The notes beneath the pieces were generated by a model. That model did not search any database, had not been told where the DNA came from, and saw only the letters and a program-made list of their open reading frames with translations. Below are positions 10,349 through 22,576 of a DNA stretch of 64,000 nucleotides, piece by piece. Origin of the DNA: Gonocerus acuteangulatus (lineage: Eukaryota > Arthropoda > Insecta > Hemiptera > Coreidae). Within the stretch, counting starts at the first letter, position 1. Each line of letters opens with the position of its first letter. The stretch spans positions 37,537,054 to 37,601,053 of the forward strand of contig OX328123.1 of NCBI GenBank assembly GCA_946811695.1. Direction: 5' to 3'. The translations under genes were made by a program, and so were the position numbers.

Positions 10349-11786
10349 ATCCTTCTCCCGCTCCTGTCAGTAAGTGGCCAAGAAATACATAATGCAGTCA
10401 TGCGAGTGTATTACCTGACCACCAAAAGTGGACTAGAAACAGCACTCTGCACATCTGGATGCAGTCCGGTACTTAAATATCCAGCAAATGTACTTACACT
10501 TATGTACATAATTATTTATTTCGGTTGGATACAAATCCCCCGAAGTAAATTCAATCACTCGGAAACGGAGGAAACCCACCCGGATAATAATATACAATTA
10601 TTTTTTTTTTTTAAATCTATGTTATTTTTTTATTATTATCTAACGATGCGTATCTACGCAGCATGGTTCAGTGTGGCTGATGAAGCCGTGGTGGGATCAC
10701 GGCACAAATATTTTCCGCAGAACAGAAAAACTACTTAATAAAGAAGTCGATCTTCAACACCAATAATAATTTCAATATGATCCAACTAGATTTAAGTTGC
10801 CATAGCCTTGCCTCCGACGGAGAACTCACCATTCGTGTTGGTGTAGGTGGCCCACTGATAATGCTCTATCGAGAAGGGATTACCGTGTCGATAGTATGAG
10901 TGACGTGGTAATCCTCCCTTATCACAGCCCAGAGCTTTAGCTGAGCAAATATAGCAGCTATCTCCTAGTGGTAAACAGAATGCCGTCAAGTCTACCGACT
11001 CCAGCATGGCACCTTGCTCTTATCTTCGGCTCGGTGTTTTAACAGGCAATGCACTACTATTCAACAGTCGCAACCCATCTCCAACAAATGGATATTAACT
11101 CTTATATTATTTTTTATTTCTTTTTATTACCATTTAGTATAAGATGCCAAATATGGTTATAGCTTCGTTTGTGAGCAACTATTCCCTGGATTCCAGTCTG
11201 AAGGTACTCGGAAAAGAAGTGATGTCACATTGTATAGATTTTACCTTAGAAATCATAACACAAAGATAAAACAAACGTCCAAATTTTCAACATTTATTGA
11301 CTACGTTTTCAATGCCATGTAACACAATGATAACAAAACAATATTAATATTTAAGTGAACAAATCTCACTTCCAAAAGAGGAACGTCAAAAAATATAAAA
11401 AAAAACTTTACTAAATATATATTGACTAACTTTATTTCTTTCCTACATATGTCATGCACTTTGGGTGTCTCTTCTTGGGAACATTTTGTAAATATAAAAA
11501 GTTCAAGCCTAAACGTGAGGAGGAGAACCTTCAACTAATAGGACCACGTCCAGACAGGACTGAAAGTATCGTATACAGTGGAAAGTAGTTATCTGAAAGA
11601 TAATCCATATATAATATTTTTACAACGAATTTCCAGAAGATATAAATAGTCTTAAAAATTAAACGCCCCTTCTCCCCAACTAATTATTTCGTTTTTTACG
11701 GCGCAACATCTAGGCCATTAGCGCTGGATTTGTAATCGTTTTCAAATAAGTTAATACATAGTATATTATTCAAATATTGTCTTTCA
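10349..11786. other. No gene recognised; S2 SINE tail fragment
   Basis: Mostly unique sequence. The segment at about 10,790-11,010 is less AT-rich than its surroundings, but its minus-strand frame (71 codons) has no recognisable domain. A reverse S2 tail (ACGGCGCAACATC...GGCCATTAGCGC) lies at about 11,697-11,733. Confidence 0.45.
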
Positions 11787-11892
11787 GATTTAGCGCGTTT
11801 CCGCCCTCCTCTGTAGAAGGGAAACCCGCTTATGAGGTTTCCCCTAGGTCTATGTGAACACATAGATTACAAAAATAACGGTGGTTTATATT

Positions 11893-11958
<66 letters not shown>

Positions 11959-12300
11959 CGGTGGTATATATATTTACTTTTATTTTTAAATATCATCCTG
12001 ATGAACACAAAGTAATAAGTTGCCAACATATTTGTATAAAAATGTACGTGTATATCACATTCTCTAATAATTTTTTCCATCGAGGAATTCATAACCAAGC
12101 CAATTGTCGATACAGATATATATATGTTTTTACTAGAGCGAACTTGAGAAAGAGGATGGAGTAATTTCCGCAGGCTTACTGTCAGTTTCCTGTCGTGTCT
12201 TAAACCTTCCTCCTACTTCAGCTTTTAATTTTAAATGTTTAACCATTGATGTTTTTCGATGAATTTCAGGAATTTTACAAGGAAAATGTTCAAGAATTGT
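11787..12300 (-). mobile_element. HINE family A copy, partial
   Basis: The 3' hairpin end faces left (TTTAGCGCGTTTCCGCCC...GGGAAACCCGC) and is followed by the family module and (TA)n at 11,897-11,957. Sequence near 12,150-12,210 (ACTTGAGAAAGAGGATGGA, TTACTGTCAGTTTCCTGT) matches family interiors at about 5,860 and 60,745. No 5' terminus could be identified. Confidence 0.55.
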
Positions 12301-12604
12301 GCTGTTCTGAGTTCATTTTGCGGAATGGCTTCACTTAAATTAACACAATAACAACCTCAACAACAGTTCACGTGTTTTTAAGTACTTGGGTTTCTCTACC
12401 ACGTAGATGATTTCAACTAACAATACACACTCATGGAATGATTAATCGCTTCAGGATATGTCCATTGCTGTCATAACTAAACCCCTACCAGACAAGATAA
12501 TCGGTTTTAGTAAGTCTTAATAAGTAATTTTATTGTCTTATTGATTTCTAAAAATAAATTAAAAGGGGTTTTTCCTTAAATTGGGCAAGACTAATTCATT
12601 TACA

Positions 12605-12669
<65 letters not shown>

Positions 12670-12740
12670 GTAAATTAATGGTGGTTTGTGAATCTATACA
12701 TGTGTCTATATAAATAAAATATATATATATATATTATAAA
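12301..12740. other. No gene; TA microsatellites
   Basis: Unique AT-rich sequence, with (TA)n at 12,609-12,665 and a shorter array at about 12,719-12,734. Confidence 0.6.
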
Positions 12741-12925
12741 AATACAAGCTGTTACCCGTCGCGCCATGGTACACCTACTTTCTGCATCTAGAAAAGCTGA
12801 AATAAATCAGAAACCAAATAAGTAATGTTAAAATCGAACAACACAAATCTGTAACTGTTCGGGTTCACACTTTCGAACCCGTAACCTCCGAACTGTGAGT
12901 CCTAGGCGATTTTGATCTAACAAAG

Positions 12926-12993
<68 letters not shown>

Positions 12994-13000
12994 ATATGGT
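12741..13000. repeat. Dispersed repeat family C (Helitron-like), with (TA)n
   Basis: It begins GCTGTTACCCGTCGCGCCATGG and continues through TTCTGCATCTAGAAAAGC and CCTCCGAACTGTGAGTCCTA, closely matching 38,650-38,815. It ends in (TA)n at 12,929-12,998. It is non-coding. Confidence 0.65.
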
Positions 13001-13482
13001 GCAGAACAACGATCCATTAGTCACGAGGAATTAAAATAAATATCATAAATTACTGACAAGATATGTACTAGCCTCGTTGACAATCCACTCTGAACATCAA
13101 GTATGCAAATGAAGGAACAGAAATCGAAGAAGAAATCGTTCTGGCCTGAATCGTCGACGGTGTAGATAACAGAGACCTGGACGAGTTCTTCAGTTTTAGT
13201 GTAACGAAGCTTTAGTTTTAGACAAACAGGCGCGTATCTCATGACAGGACAAAGCAAACCTACTTGTGAAATGTTCAGCATATACTTTACAGTAAAACAT
13301 TACCTTACAGAAAGAAGAAGACGGATTCAATGAAGTATCCCACATTAAATGAATGATTTATTAAAATATAGAAGCCGATATTTTAAGAGAATATTCTGTT
13401 ATAAGTAGAGCACAGAAGTGTACAATGTCGTTTACAGGCAAATACTGAACAACCAGTAGCCTTCAAGTATGCTACACACATT
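13001..13482. other. No gene recognised
   Basis: Mostly unique sequence. An 86-codon minus-strand frame (13,021-13,281) lacks any domain I can name, and there is no supporting splice or start context. Confidence 0.45.
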
Positions 13483-13617
13483 TTAGCGCGGTTCCTTCCT
13501 ACCTCCATAGGAAGAACCCACTTATGAGGTTGACCTCACGACGCAATCCGGAAGTGCCGATTAGAAACTTTCTCGTTTCAGACCCCATAGATCACGAAAA
13601 TATAGGTGGTTTAAATT

Positions 13618-13652
<35 letters not shown>

Positions 13653-14122
13653 ACGAAATTTGGTACAAAAATCTTTCGTCTGATGAAAGGTCAAGTTCGG
13701 TGACCAGCAAAATCCGTTCTCCGAAACCTAGTTTTTGGAGCGAAATTCGCACGAAAAAAATTGTAACGCTTACGTTGTCGAGTTCATATGCTTGCTGGTA
13801 ATCGTTTTATAGGTTCCACCATTGAAACCATTTTAAGGCAATATCTGTCACTTTTTTAAAGAATATATATATATATATATATACATATATATGCATATAT
13901 TTATATATATGTTTGTCTGTCCGCTCTCTGGCAAGCTCAAAAATGGTCCCATTTTGATGAAATTTGGTACAAAAATCGGTCATCTAATTTGAAGTTCGTT
14001 AACCAGCAGAATCCGCCCACTGGAAGACGGTGTTTGGGGCGAAATCCGCGCAAAAAAATCGTAACGCTTACGTTTTTGAGTTCGTATGCTTGCAGGTACT
14101 AGTTTTTTAGGTTTCTTAACAT
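13483..14122 (-). mobile_element. HINE family A copy, 5'-truncated
   Basis: The 3' hairpin end is at the left (TTTTAGCGCGGTTCCTTCC and inverse). A (TA)n array lies at 13,620-13,650, followed by the usual TGGTACAAAAATC module. A second module with its own TA array begins near 13,862 and repeats the same interior, suggesting two fused or tandemly truncated copies. The right end is cut off at the next copy, which starts at 14,128. Confidence 0.6.
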
Positions 14123-14127
14123 AGAAG

Positions 14128-14427
14128 TCCGTCTCGCAGGACTGCATCATCTTAGCGCGGTTCCGTTCATGTCCCTAGTCTAATTTGGAAAGACTATTAA
14201 AATACAAGCAGTTATTATTTTGGTTCCACCATTCTTTGTTTTTAAATTAATTATTATGATGGCGTGTCAACCCTTAAGGTCACTAACGCCATTCCTGTGA
14301 GTAGTAAAGTCTTGAAAGGTCATGATTTACAATCTTACCTGGAAGGGTCCGCTACACTAGAAACAGACCCTAGTGACAAGGTCTTGGAATCTTGGAAATC
14401 TATATTTCTAACAATAAATTGTTTTTA
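14128..14427 (+). mobile_element. HINE family A copy, 5' part, split by a Penelope element
   Basis: The 5' end TCCGTCTCGCAGGACTGC and subterminal TTAGCGCGGTT are followed by sequence collinear with 8,211-8,510. The match stops at about 14,427 (ATAAATTGTTTTT), where Penelope-like sequence begins. Confidence 0.65.
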
Positions 14428-14982
14428 ACGATTACTAAATGAAGGGTATTAATTAATAATACCAAACAGGTGAAGAATAACCCTTCAAAAATTTTTCAAA
14501 CTTTCCATTTATTCCTCCATCACAACGTTTCGGACACACAGGTCCATCCTCAGGCAATCTACAATAGTATATTAATTTCAGACATTACATCCTCCAAAAC
14601 CATTTACTAAATTTTATTGTCATAATTTTAAACTCACCATGTCCTGTTCATTACTCTAGTTACACTAAAGTCATACAATAAATAAACATGATTCCTGTAA
14701 GGAACCAAGTCAAATTCCACCTACATCAATTAAACACTCATTATCACAGCCATATTAGACTTTATCAAGCTTCCTAGGCCTATTATATTTGGTATAACTA
14801 AAAATTAAATTAAAACATTAAAATTCAATTAGTCAAAATATATAATAAATTATGTATGACATATCACAGACAAATTATGTAATCTCTACTTAACATTTGT
14901 TTTATTACCCTATTTAATATACAATACACTGAGGTATGTAACCCAGATATTTAAACTGTGAAAGTAATCTGTTACACTGTCA

Positions 14983-15366
14983 TCAAAAATTAATTTTATT
15001 TAATATGTCAACATAATGTTGTCCTATACCTTTAACATCTGTTTTGAAATTAATGGTTCTATTGATATTTTTAGTTATGTAAATTGATTCAGTAAATTTT
15101 CTAGCTTTATTATCACTAACAGTTTTTAAATTCTTAACATTGTCATAATCAAACTTATGCTGTTTGGTGATAGCATGATTTGCCAATGCTGTGGTATTGA
15201 CAATTTTACTATTATTGCAATAATAAATGTGTTGTTTTAACCTATTTTTTTAAATTTTGGGAAGTTTCCCCTATGTAACATTTATCTATGCATTGCTTGC
15301 AATTAATTTGATAAATCACATTTTGTTTATTTATACTATTTATTCTATCTTTCATATTACTTAATG
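14983..15366 (-). pseudogene. Penelope GIY-YIG endonuclease fragment, inverted arm
   Basis: The reverse-strand copy of the C-terminal coding region of PLE1 translates to a nearly identical protein end (AITKQHKFDYDNV, ITKNINRTINFKTDVKGIG). A frame break near 15,240 (an extra T in the T-run) separates it from the YIGET segment, which is read from about 15,242 upwards. It cannot make a complete protein. Confidence 0.75.
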
Positions 15367-15368
15367 CA

Positions 15369-16085
15369 CTATGGTTCAATAAAATTAGTAACAATACAAA
15401 GAGTAGTCCAACCATAATACAGGAATCACAAGAGAAACTAATAACACAAGCATGCAAATTTAAGGTGAGATCCAATGATAATAAGCCTAATTTAATAACT
15501 GATTATTTTAAACTATTAAACAAAACTATTGAAAAGAATGGAGAAAATACTAGTAGAGAGCAGTGTAATGTAATGGGTAATAATATAGCTCATAAATTAA
15601 AATATATTCCTGGTTTAACTGAAAAAATAAGGAAAGGATTAAAGAAGTATGACCATACTAATTTAAAGATTGGTCTTTATAATGATAATAAAATAACAAA
15701 TGCATTAAGTAATATGAAAGATAGAATAAATAGTATAAATAAACAAAATGTGATTTATCAAATTAATTGCAAGCAATGCATAGATAAATGTTACATAGGG
15801 GAAACTTCCCAAAATTTAAAAAATAGGTTAAAACAACACATTTATAATTGCAATAATAGTAAAAATGTCAATACCACAGCATTGGCAAATCATGCTATCA
15901 CCAAACAGCATAAGTTTGATTATGACAATGTTAAGATTTTAAAAACTGTTAGTGATAATAAAGCTAGAAAATTTACTGAATCAATTTACATAACTAAAAA
16001 TATCAATAGAACCATTAATTTCAAAACAGATGTTAAAGGTATAGGACAACATTATGTTGAAATATTAAATAAAATTAATTTTTGA
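15369..16085 (+). pseudogene. Penelope-like retroelement ORF, C-terminal part with GIY-YIG domain
   Basis: This frame encodes the C-terminal endonuclease part of a Penelope-like polyprotein, which nicks target DNA for integration. It is open from the inversion junction at about 15,369; the apparent start at 15,465 is GTG and is not a real start. The GIY-YIG core is visible as VIYQINC (the GIY equivalent) and CYIGETSQNLKNRLKQH, including the conserved arginine and histidine. The CxxC in INCKQC is typical of the class. No RT motif is present, so the copy is dead. The stop is TGA at about 16,083. Confidence 0.8.
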
Positions 16086-16441
16086 TGACAGTGTAACAGA
16101 TTACTTTCACAGTTTAAATATCTGGGTTACATACCTCAGTGTATTGTATATTAAATAGGGTAATAAAACAAATGTTAAGTAGAGATTACATAATTTGTCT
16201 GTGATATGTCATACATAATTTATTATATATTTTGACTAATTGAATTTTAATGTTTTAATTTAATTTTTTGTTATACCAAATATAATAGGCCTAGGAAGCT
16301 TGATAAAGTCTAATATGGCTGTGATAATGAGTGTTTAATTGATGTAGGTGGAATTTGACTTGGTTCCTTACAGGAATCATGTTTATTTATTGTATGACTT
16401 TAGTGTAACTAGAGTAATGAACAGGACATGGTGAGTTTAAA

Positions 16442-16737
16442 CCGCGATCAGCATGCTGGTCCTTTTCGTCATCCAGGTGTATAGTAAATGTGAAAGAGAC
16501 AAATCGCCGAAGAATCTATATAAGTATCAGACCAATAAGGATGTACAATAGGCAGCCCTCGTGATCCACAAAGCTCTTCAACTAACGTACTCTTTCATAC
16601 AATTCTTGCAGATGGTTGGATTTCTGGGGTCTGAAGTAGTTGCAATCTCTTTTCTCGAATACTATTACAGATATCGCCTTTAAAATGGTATCATTCGGGA
16701 TTCCTTATGTTAGGGATAAGCTTTAAGGAAGATAAAG
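16442..16737. other. No gene recognised
   Basis: Sequence between PLE1 and the next HINE. Part of it near 16,660-16,700 (ATTACAGATATCGCCTTTAAAATGG) resembles HINE interiors. Confidence 0.4.
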
Positions 16738-17816
16738 TCTGACTCCCAGGTACTGCTTCATCGCGGTTCCCTTCATATCCCTGTCATAGCAAAGGATTTG
16801 AAGCAGTTATTGGTAGGTTTTCATCTTTCGTGAAAAATATAAAATTACATCTCAACGAAGATTTAGGGTACCACAACGGGAAACATAGTATTTTAAGCGG
16901 AAATGAATCCCCCCATCTTCTTAACGTTTGACATGGAAACACTATTACCAATATTTTTCTCATTTTCTTACCCTATTTCATTAAAATACTCATTTTACTA
17001 TTAAATGCAATTAAAAAAATCAATGACCAAGGAGTTAGGTAAACAGAGACGAAACCCCGTTGAAAAGAACAAAACTTACTTATTTTGAAGTTTTAAGCAC
17101 TTATTTCTCGGATTGACATCGCCCCATCATAAAATACAACTGAATCTTTTTTGTAGGGAATTGAGTAAGCTTTCGAATGGTTACCTTCCACTTACCACAA
17201 TTTCTTAACCGTTTTCGAGATATTTTAGAAAAAGTACTAAGATCCCTAAAATTTTCATGTATTTTAATAAAACTAAAATTTTCGAATACTTGCTAACTCC
17301 AAATGTAACCAAAATTAAAAAATCTTAGTTTAGACGAATTTCAAACAAGCAGATAATATTTCAATTATATCTTACGACTCTAAGTCCCCAAACTGAAAAT
17401 GAGCTGCAAAAATATTTTTTCCCGCTTTTCTTATAAAAAGTGACAGATATTGCCTTAAAATGGTTTCAATGGTGGAACCTATAAAACGAGTACCAGCAAG
17501 CATATGAACTCGAAAACGTAAACGTTACAATTTTTTTCGTGCGAATTTCGCTCCAAAAACTATGTTTCGGAGAACGGATTTTGCTGGTTACCGAACTTGA
17601 CCTTTCATCAGACGAAAGATTTTTGTACCAAATTTCATCAAAATCGGATATACATACATATATATATACACACACAAATTTTAACCACCGATATTTTAGA
17701 GATCTATGGGTTCAGGAACGTAGAATTTTCTCGGCGGCACTTCCGGATTGCTTCATGAGGTCAACCTTATAAGCAGGTTTCCTCCCTATGGAGGGAGGGA
17801 GTAACTACGGTAAAAA
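16738..17816 (+). mobile_element. HINE/Helentron-like element, family A copy
   Basis: The 5' end is TCTGACTCCCAGGTACTGC followed by a damaged subterminal repeat (ATCGCGGTT). The 3' end is a hairpin, AAGCAGGTTTCCTCCC and inverse, with a decayed terminus. At the conserved internal position there is a short degenerate TA/CA array (about 17,649-17,676), bounded by AAATTTCATCAAAATCGG and AATTTTAACCACCG. Confidence 0.65.
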
Positions 17817-18743
17817 GCCATGAACCATGAAGACACCCATCGTCCCTAGCTAAATCTAAAAGGTCACAATGTGCGTCATTAATATTTATAAGAAGCCATC
17901 TCCTGCTCATGGAACCTAGAGAGATAGGTAGTCACCTGATACCTCTTCGTTCAATATTCCTCCATTAGGGATATGAGAAAAGGGAAACCAGGGATAACAT
18001 TTTTATCCTTTCTACTCTGCAGTAGTAAAGATAATATTAGAATTTCTGTTGTCATTATCGATTTCCATAACAACTAATGCATCAATTGTTATCTTTTTTT
18101 CATTTACTATATCTTTATCAATTTGAGGTGCATTTGCTTATAAATTTTTTTTCATACAATGAAAATGCCAACTAAAGTTCTTACCGTCTTTCCTCTCTCG
18201 CCCTATGGAGGAAACCCGCTTAAGACGTCAACCAGCAAAGGTAATGTTCGTTAATGAGCCTACTGAAACACTCTGTTTTCGCGAAATTCGTACGGAAAAA
18301 ATACGGAATATTTCCTTAAATATCTCGAAGCCCTCTAGGAAATCGTGGTAAACGTAACTTACCTATTCGAAAGCTTAATCAATTTCCTACAAGACTGGTT
18401 GTTATGCAACTTTTGATAAGCGATCTCCATTCGAAAGTGTCTGTTTCGATTTCTTCAACAGTTTTTGTGCCTGCGTGCCTCAGTTTTCTGTCTTTTTGCA
18501 AGATATACATTTCTAAAACCTAGGCCGGTGAAACTTATAAGGCGAATTAGTATGATGAGCCATTTGGTGAGTAAACAGAAGGACCCTCCTGGAACGGGAC
18601 CCCAAGGCTGGGGGTAGGGGCGGTGAAAGGCAGGTGTGTGTGGTCACCTTATATAATCTGCTATATATATTTATTTAGTTATACCTATTGTCAATATTTG
18701 CTAGGGGCCCCTGTGAGGATTCCCTTTCCTAACACATCTACAC
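17817..18743. other. No gene; decayed HINE interior
   Basis: At about 18,190-18,560 a reverse HINE-like hairpin (TCTCGCCCTATGGAGG, CCCGCTTAAGACGTCAACC) and interior phrases (GGAAATCGTGGTAA, ATTCGAAAGCTTA) are recognisable but strongly diverged. The remainder shows nothing I recognise. Confidence 0.45.
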
Positions 18744-18757
18744 ACTCTCTCTCTCTT

Positions 18758-18847
<90 letters not shown>
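18744..18847. repeat. (CT)n microsatellite
   Basis: About 100 bases of CT with a few interruptions. The serine/leucine reading frame across it is an artefact. Confidence 0.97.
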
Positions 18848-18850
<3 letters not shown>

Positions 18851-18984
18851 CATTAGCCATGATAAATATAAAATTAAATAGGCCTGATTATTAAATCATT
18901 ATTAATAGGATGAAGGTGTCATATTTATTAAAAATAAATAGGTCACCTTCATTGGGCTATATGATCCAGCATATAACGGTCTTA

Positions 18985-19100
18985 CTTTTTATTTCACGGC
19001 ACATCTAGGTCTAGTAGTAATTACCGGGCCATTACCGGGAGGGGAAAACTCAACCTTATGCAGACGGGACTCGAATCCGCCGGCTGTTCCCTCTTCCATG
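18985..19100 (-). mobile_element. SINE family S2-like copy, reverse, diverged
   Basis: The tail is at the left (TTATTTCACGGCACATC) and a box B-like GGATTCGAGTCCC can be read on the minus strand near 19,066-19,078. Poly-A is short and no clear target duplication is visible. Confidence 0.5.
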
Positions 19101-19174
19101 GGTAGACTATTATTTCTAACAAATTCTCTGAGAAATACTGGAACAATGTTACTAAATAATATTGTCCTTTTCTA

Positions 19175-19420
<246 letters not shown>

Positions 19421-19584
19421 AGACAGCCTTTTGATCTACTCTATGGCACTCGTATCAAGACCTACCTGTGTGCCATGTTTGATCAAAATCGGTCAAACGT
19501 TGTGGCTCTCTATAAAGAACAAACATACACACAGACAGCTGGTAGACGTTTTTGACCTAGCCTATGACACTCCCCGTATTTGGG
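19421..19584. repeat. Family C-type module
   Basis: It contains CTGTGTGCCATGTTTGATC, CGGTCAAACG and AAAGAACAAACATACACACAG, followed by GACCTAGCCTATGACACTCC. The same module recurs at 38,855-38,940, 43,600-43,700, 46,470-46,590 and 52,860-53,060. Confidence 0.6.
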
Positions 19585-20062
19585 ATGGGCGACAGTCGGT
19601 AGTTCAGCACTAGCGATAGGCCGATACTATCGGTTAAACTATATCGATACTATCGATAGTTAATCGATAATGGCTTTCCCTATTCCTTACATACCTGTGC
19701 TATAAAGATTTTAATGTTATTGAATTGAATTATCTATTACTAGCTGGATTAGGTATATTTATAAGATTACACAAAGGTTTAAAACGAAAAACGAATTTAT
19801 TTAAATTTATAAAAAGCATTTACAAAAAGTGCTATTATTTCAAACTATTTTAGTGCTCCTTGAGCCGCATATTACTAGAAAGGAAAAACAAATTTTCCGC
19901 TTTTCTTTGGCTCAGTCTGTCCCGCTGCTCAGAAATGATTTTTCCAGCGGCTGAAAATACACATTCTGAGGCTGCAGACAAGCCTGGAACACAAAGGTAT
20001 TTCCTGGCTGCATTATTTAGTTGGTTGTATTCACCAGACGTTTCCTTTTCAGTATTTAATTA
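19585..20062 (-). mobile_element. hAT transposon 3' end, truncated
   Basis: On the minus strand a transposase C-terminus (19,850-20,058) is followed by non-coding sequence and a terminal region rich in TATCGATA (19,620-19,672). That composition is common next to hAT termini in insects. The candidate terminus on the minus strand is TAGTGCTGAACTACC at about 19,596-19,610. The 5' portion is absent; family B sequence begins at about 20,063. Confidence 0.6.
19850..20058 (-). pseudogene. hAT transposase C-terminal dimerisation domain fragment
   Basis: The minus strand encodes about 68 residues ending ...LSSNMRLKEH and TAA. The key block SECVFSAAGKIISEQRDRLS followed by AENLFFLSSN matches the hAT-family C-terminal dimerisation motif (normally S-E-R-x-F-S-x-A-G...R-x-x-L). 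The usual arginine after SE is cysteine here. The RNase H-like catalytic region is missing, so no activity is expected. Confidence 0.75.
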
Positions 20063-20465
20063 ACCAGACGTGTCAGCATTTAATACCAAAGCCCTCCAGA
20101 TGATGGGAACTTCAATTCTGGCGAATTGGTATTGTGGGTCCGAAGTACCCCACCCCCACCTAATGAACCGATGTAGTTTATTTTTTCAACAAATTTTTCT
20201 TTGTAGATTACCACTTCGAATGCCAAGTTTCGTTGAAATATAACAAACATTACGGCTGGCATGGCCAAATTAGTGTTTTGGGTCCGGGGTAAACTCCCCC
20301 CCCCTTTCTGTTGGACCGATTTTAGTGGTTAACGAACTCGTTCAATCGTTTGCTAATTGAATGCTATATACCAAGTTTTGTGACGAAGAAAACCTCCACT
20401 ACCATGTTAACACACACACAGGCGCGCTTACACACACACATATATGTATATATATATATATATGC
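20063..20465 (+). repeat. Dispersed repeat family B, two modules
   Basis: Two related units are present (CTAATGAACCGATGTAG... and TGGACCGATTTTAGTGG...). They contain TGCCAAGTTTCGTTGAAATA, ATTAGTGTTTTGGGTCCGG and GGTTAACGAACTCGTTC. These are the inverse of 6,065-6,200 and 54,607-54,780. A short TA run closes the block. Confidence 0.6.
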
Positions 20466-20539
20466 ATATATGACAAAAGTTTGATTATGTGCCAAATATA
20501 ATATAATTCAAAATTAAGTACTGCAAAGTAGACTACATT

Positions 20540-21265
20540 AGTTAAAAAACGTTTATGTAAAAGGGTGTGTGCTGAAACCATTCAAAGAATTTTAAAAAAT
20601 AAAGGCAATACAATGGTAGAGTTGCAAGGCAAAATTCTTACATCAATGAAAAATATAAAAAGATGCCAATTATTTCTCCCAAGAATTATTTAAATAAGAG
20701 ATGGACTTCTGGAGAACTCTTTGTTTTAAGATAAGTCAAAATTCACTTTGTTTGGCCCTGATAGAACAAATTTCGACTGGAGAAAGGCAAATGAAGAGCT
20801 CCATGGAAATAATCTTCGCCCGACCATCAAACATTGAGGTGATCATGTTATGGTTAGGAGGTGTATGGCTGCTTCGGCAGTAGGATATCATCATTTTATT
20901 GAGGAAACAATGGATAAAGATTAATATTGTGACATCCTGAAGAAAATATTGCAACCAAGTTCGGAATAATAAATTATTTTGCTTTTTATAGACATAACGA
21001 TCCCAAGTATTCTTCTTATCTCGCAAGAGTATGGGTTCATATAATATCTCCAAAACTATAAAAGCACTCTTCCCATCACTAGACCTCAACCTCATAGAGA
21101 ATTTATGAAGTTAATTAGAAACAGAAGTGAGGAAATATAAAATATCAAACCAACAATATCTCATAAAGACGCGTCAAGAAGAATGGGAGAAGATATGTCT
21201 ATCTTGCACAGAAAAGCTTGTCCAATTCATGCGCAATTGTTGAATGTGATAAATAATAATAAAGG
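20540..21265 (+). pseudogene. Tc1-like transposase, heavily decayed
   Basis: Reading across frames recovers the order of a Tc1 transposase: AETIQRILKNKG, GRVARQNSYINEKYKK, FTLFGPDRTNFDWRKANEEL, a VMV...CMAASAVG-like block followed by HHFIEETMDKD, then RHNDPKYSSYLA and SLDLNLIENL (cf. SPDLNPIENLW). It continues into EEW and PIHAQLLNVI. At least four frameshifts or stops interrupt it, and the first catalytic DE block is damaged (KISQNS for DESKF). A possible right terminus CAGTGGATCACAGTC (minus-strand reading at about 21,540-21,554) precedes TA. It is dead. Confidence 0.72.
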
Positions 21266-22571
21266 ATTAGCTAAAAAGTACTAAAATTTAAAATATTTTT
21301 GAATTTTTGGACGTTTTCCATTTTGCATCATTTTCATTGTGACCTTAGAAAAGTATATTAATTTATAAAGTTTTTGTCTAATCTTATCATTTGATCTCAA
21401 ATAAATTTTTAACTGTTGTATGTTCTAGCCTAATGATCCTACTGTATTTTTGTAAACAAATATTTTTCAGAATAAATTGTGGGTTGGTATTAAATATATT
21501 TTTTTAAAAGAAAATATCTTGCATAATTTTGACTGTGATCCACTGTATGTACTTTCTCAACCAAACTGTGTGAATCCATTGTCCAGCCCGGAAGCAGTAA
21601 AAAGTAACTGAAAGAAACGGTTTGAAAAGTCTAACAAAAATGTAAGTATAGAATCTGTAGTCCATTAGAAGACTGAGGAAAAAAAATGGCGAAAAAAACT
21701 CTGATTTATAAAGTAAAACAGAAGTGCGTTATTGGAAGTCCAGAAAATATCTTCTATCAATCGGTTTAGTGAATTAAATTACTGTTTTCGTAAAGTAAAA
21801 TTTGTCTTTTTTATGATGGCATAATTAGAATTTAATTATATTGAACAGTTTTTGAGCAATCGTTTCTTATTCAATTAAAAACAGAAAATTGGATATAACT
21901 GTTTTTCGGAATCGGGCAATACTTCAAATGAACATTTTTGTTGTAAATAATGTCCAAAATCACCTCCAAAAGTTTGACTACTTAGGCCTGAATCACCGTG
22001 TATATGTTTGTGTGGTCCGTTTTGCACTCAAGGAGAAGAAAAAGTGGTTCGATTTTGATGAAATACAAATGGTTCGAACAAAAATACTTTATCACATGGA
22101 AAGATCAAGTTTGTTATATCATATTATAACACGGTTTGTCGACAATATACACGGAAAGAAAATCATTGCGATCACGCATTTGCTTTTATAGGCTTTCAGG
22201 TACAAACTCTACAGGTAATTGAAGTTAGGGGATCATGGCGGGAAATGAAAAGATTTTCAAATCTTTAGCAATTAATGTTTTTGAGAAAATAGGAAAAAAT
22301 TAGAATCTTCTGTTTAAGATACTTCAAGATGACAGTTTGGATACGTTCGATGTAGAAGTAAAAAGAAAAGAAATATTTTTAAATACACGAGAAAAGTTTT
22401 GAAATTTCGAATATATCTCGAAAATGTTTGGGAAATTGTCAGGGGGAAGGCAAGCGTTCGAAAGCTTATTAAATTTCCACGTTAATCAATTTTTATAGAA
22501 TTTTCAATTGACAGATCTCAGTCGGAGAAATGTATTTAATTACCTACTATTTTTAAATCTCATTTAGCAAA

Positions 22572-22576
<5 letters not shown>
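21266..22576. other. No gene; decayed HINE interior
   Basis: From about 21,990 to 22,560 the order of phrases (TCGATTTTGATGAAATAC, GAACAAAAATACTTTATC, TTCGAAAGCTTATTAAATTTC) parallels HINE family A interiors, strongly diverged. The 100-codon frame at 21,889 lies inside this repeat and is not a gene. The rest is AT-rich and unrecognised. Confidence 0.45.

Larger units (their letters stand above)
14428..16441. mobile_element. Penelope-like element, head-to-head inverted pair (PLE1)
   Basis: Bases 14,626-15,367 are the inverted copy of 15,702-16,441, both arms carrying the same GIY-YIG end of the ORF. The minus arm continues to about 14,500 through CACAACGTTTCGGACACAC and CATCCTCAGG, the pseudo-LTR-type end common to Penelope-like elements. 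The plus arm stops short at GAGTTTAAA. No reverse transcriptase core remains. Inverted 5'-truncated partners are known for this class. Confidence 0.75.

Noticed and set aside
18623..18856. Ser/Leu-rich protein with possible membrane character
   Set aside because: Translation of a CT microsatellite.
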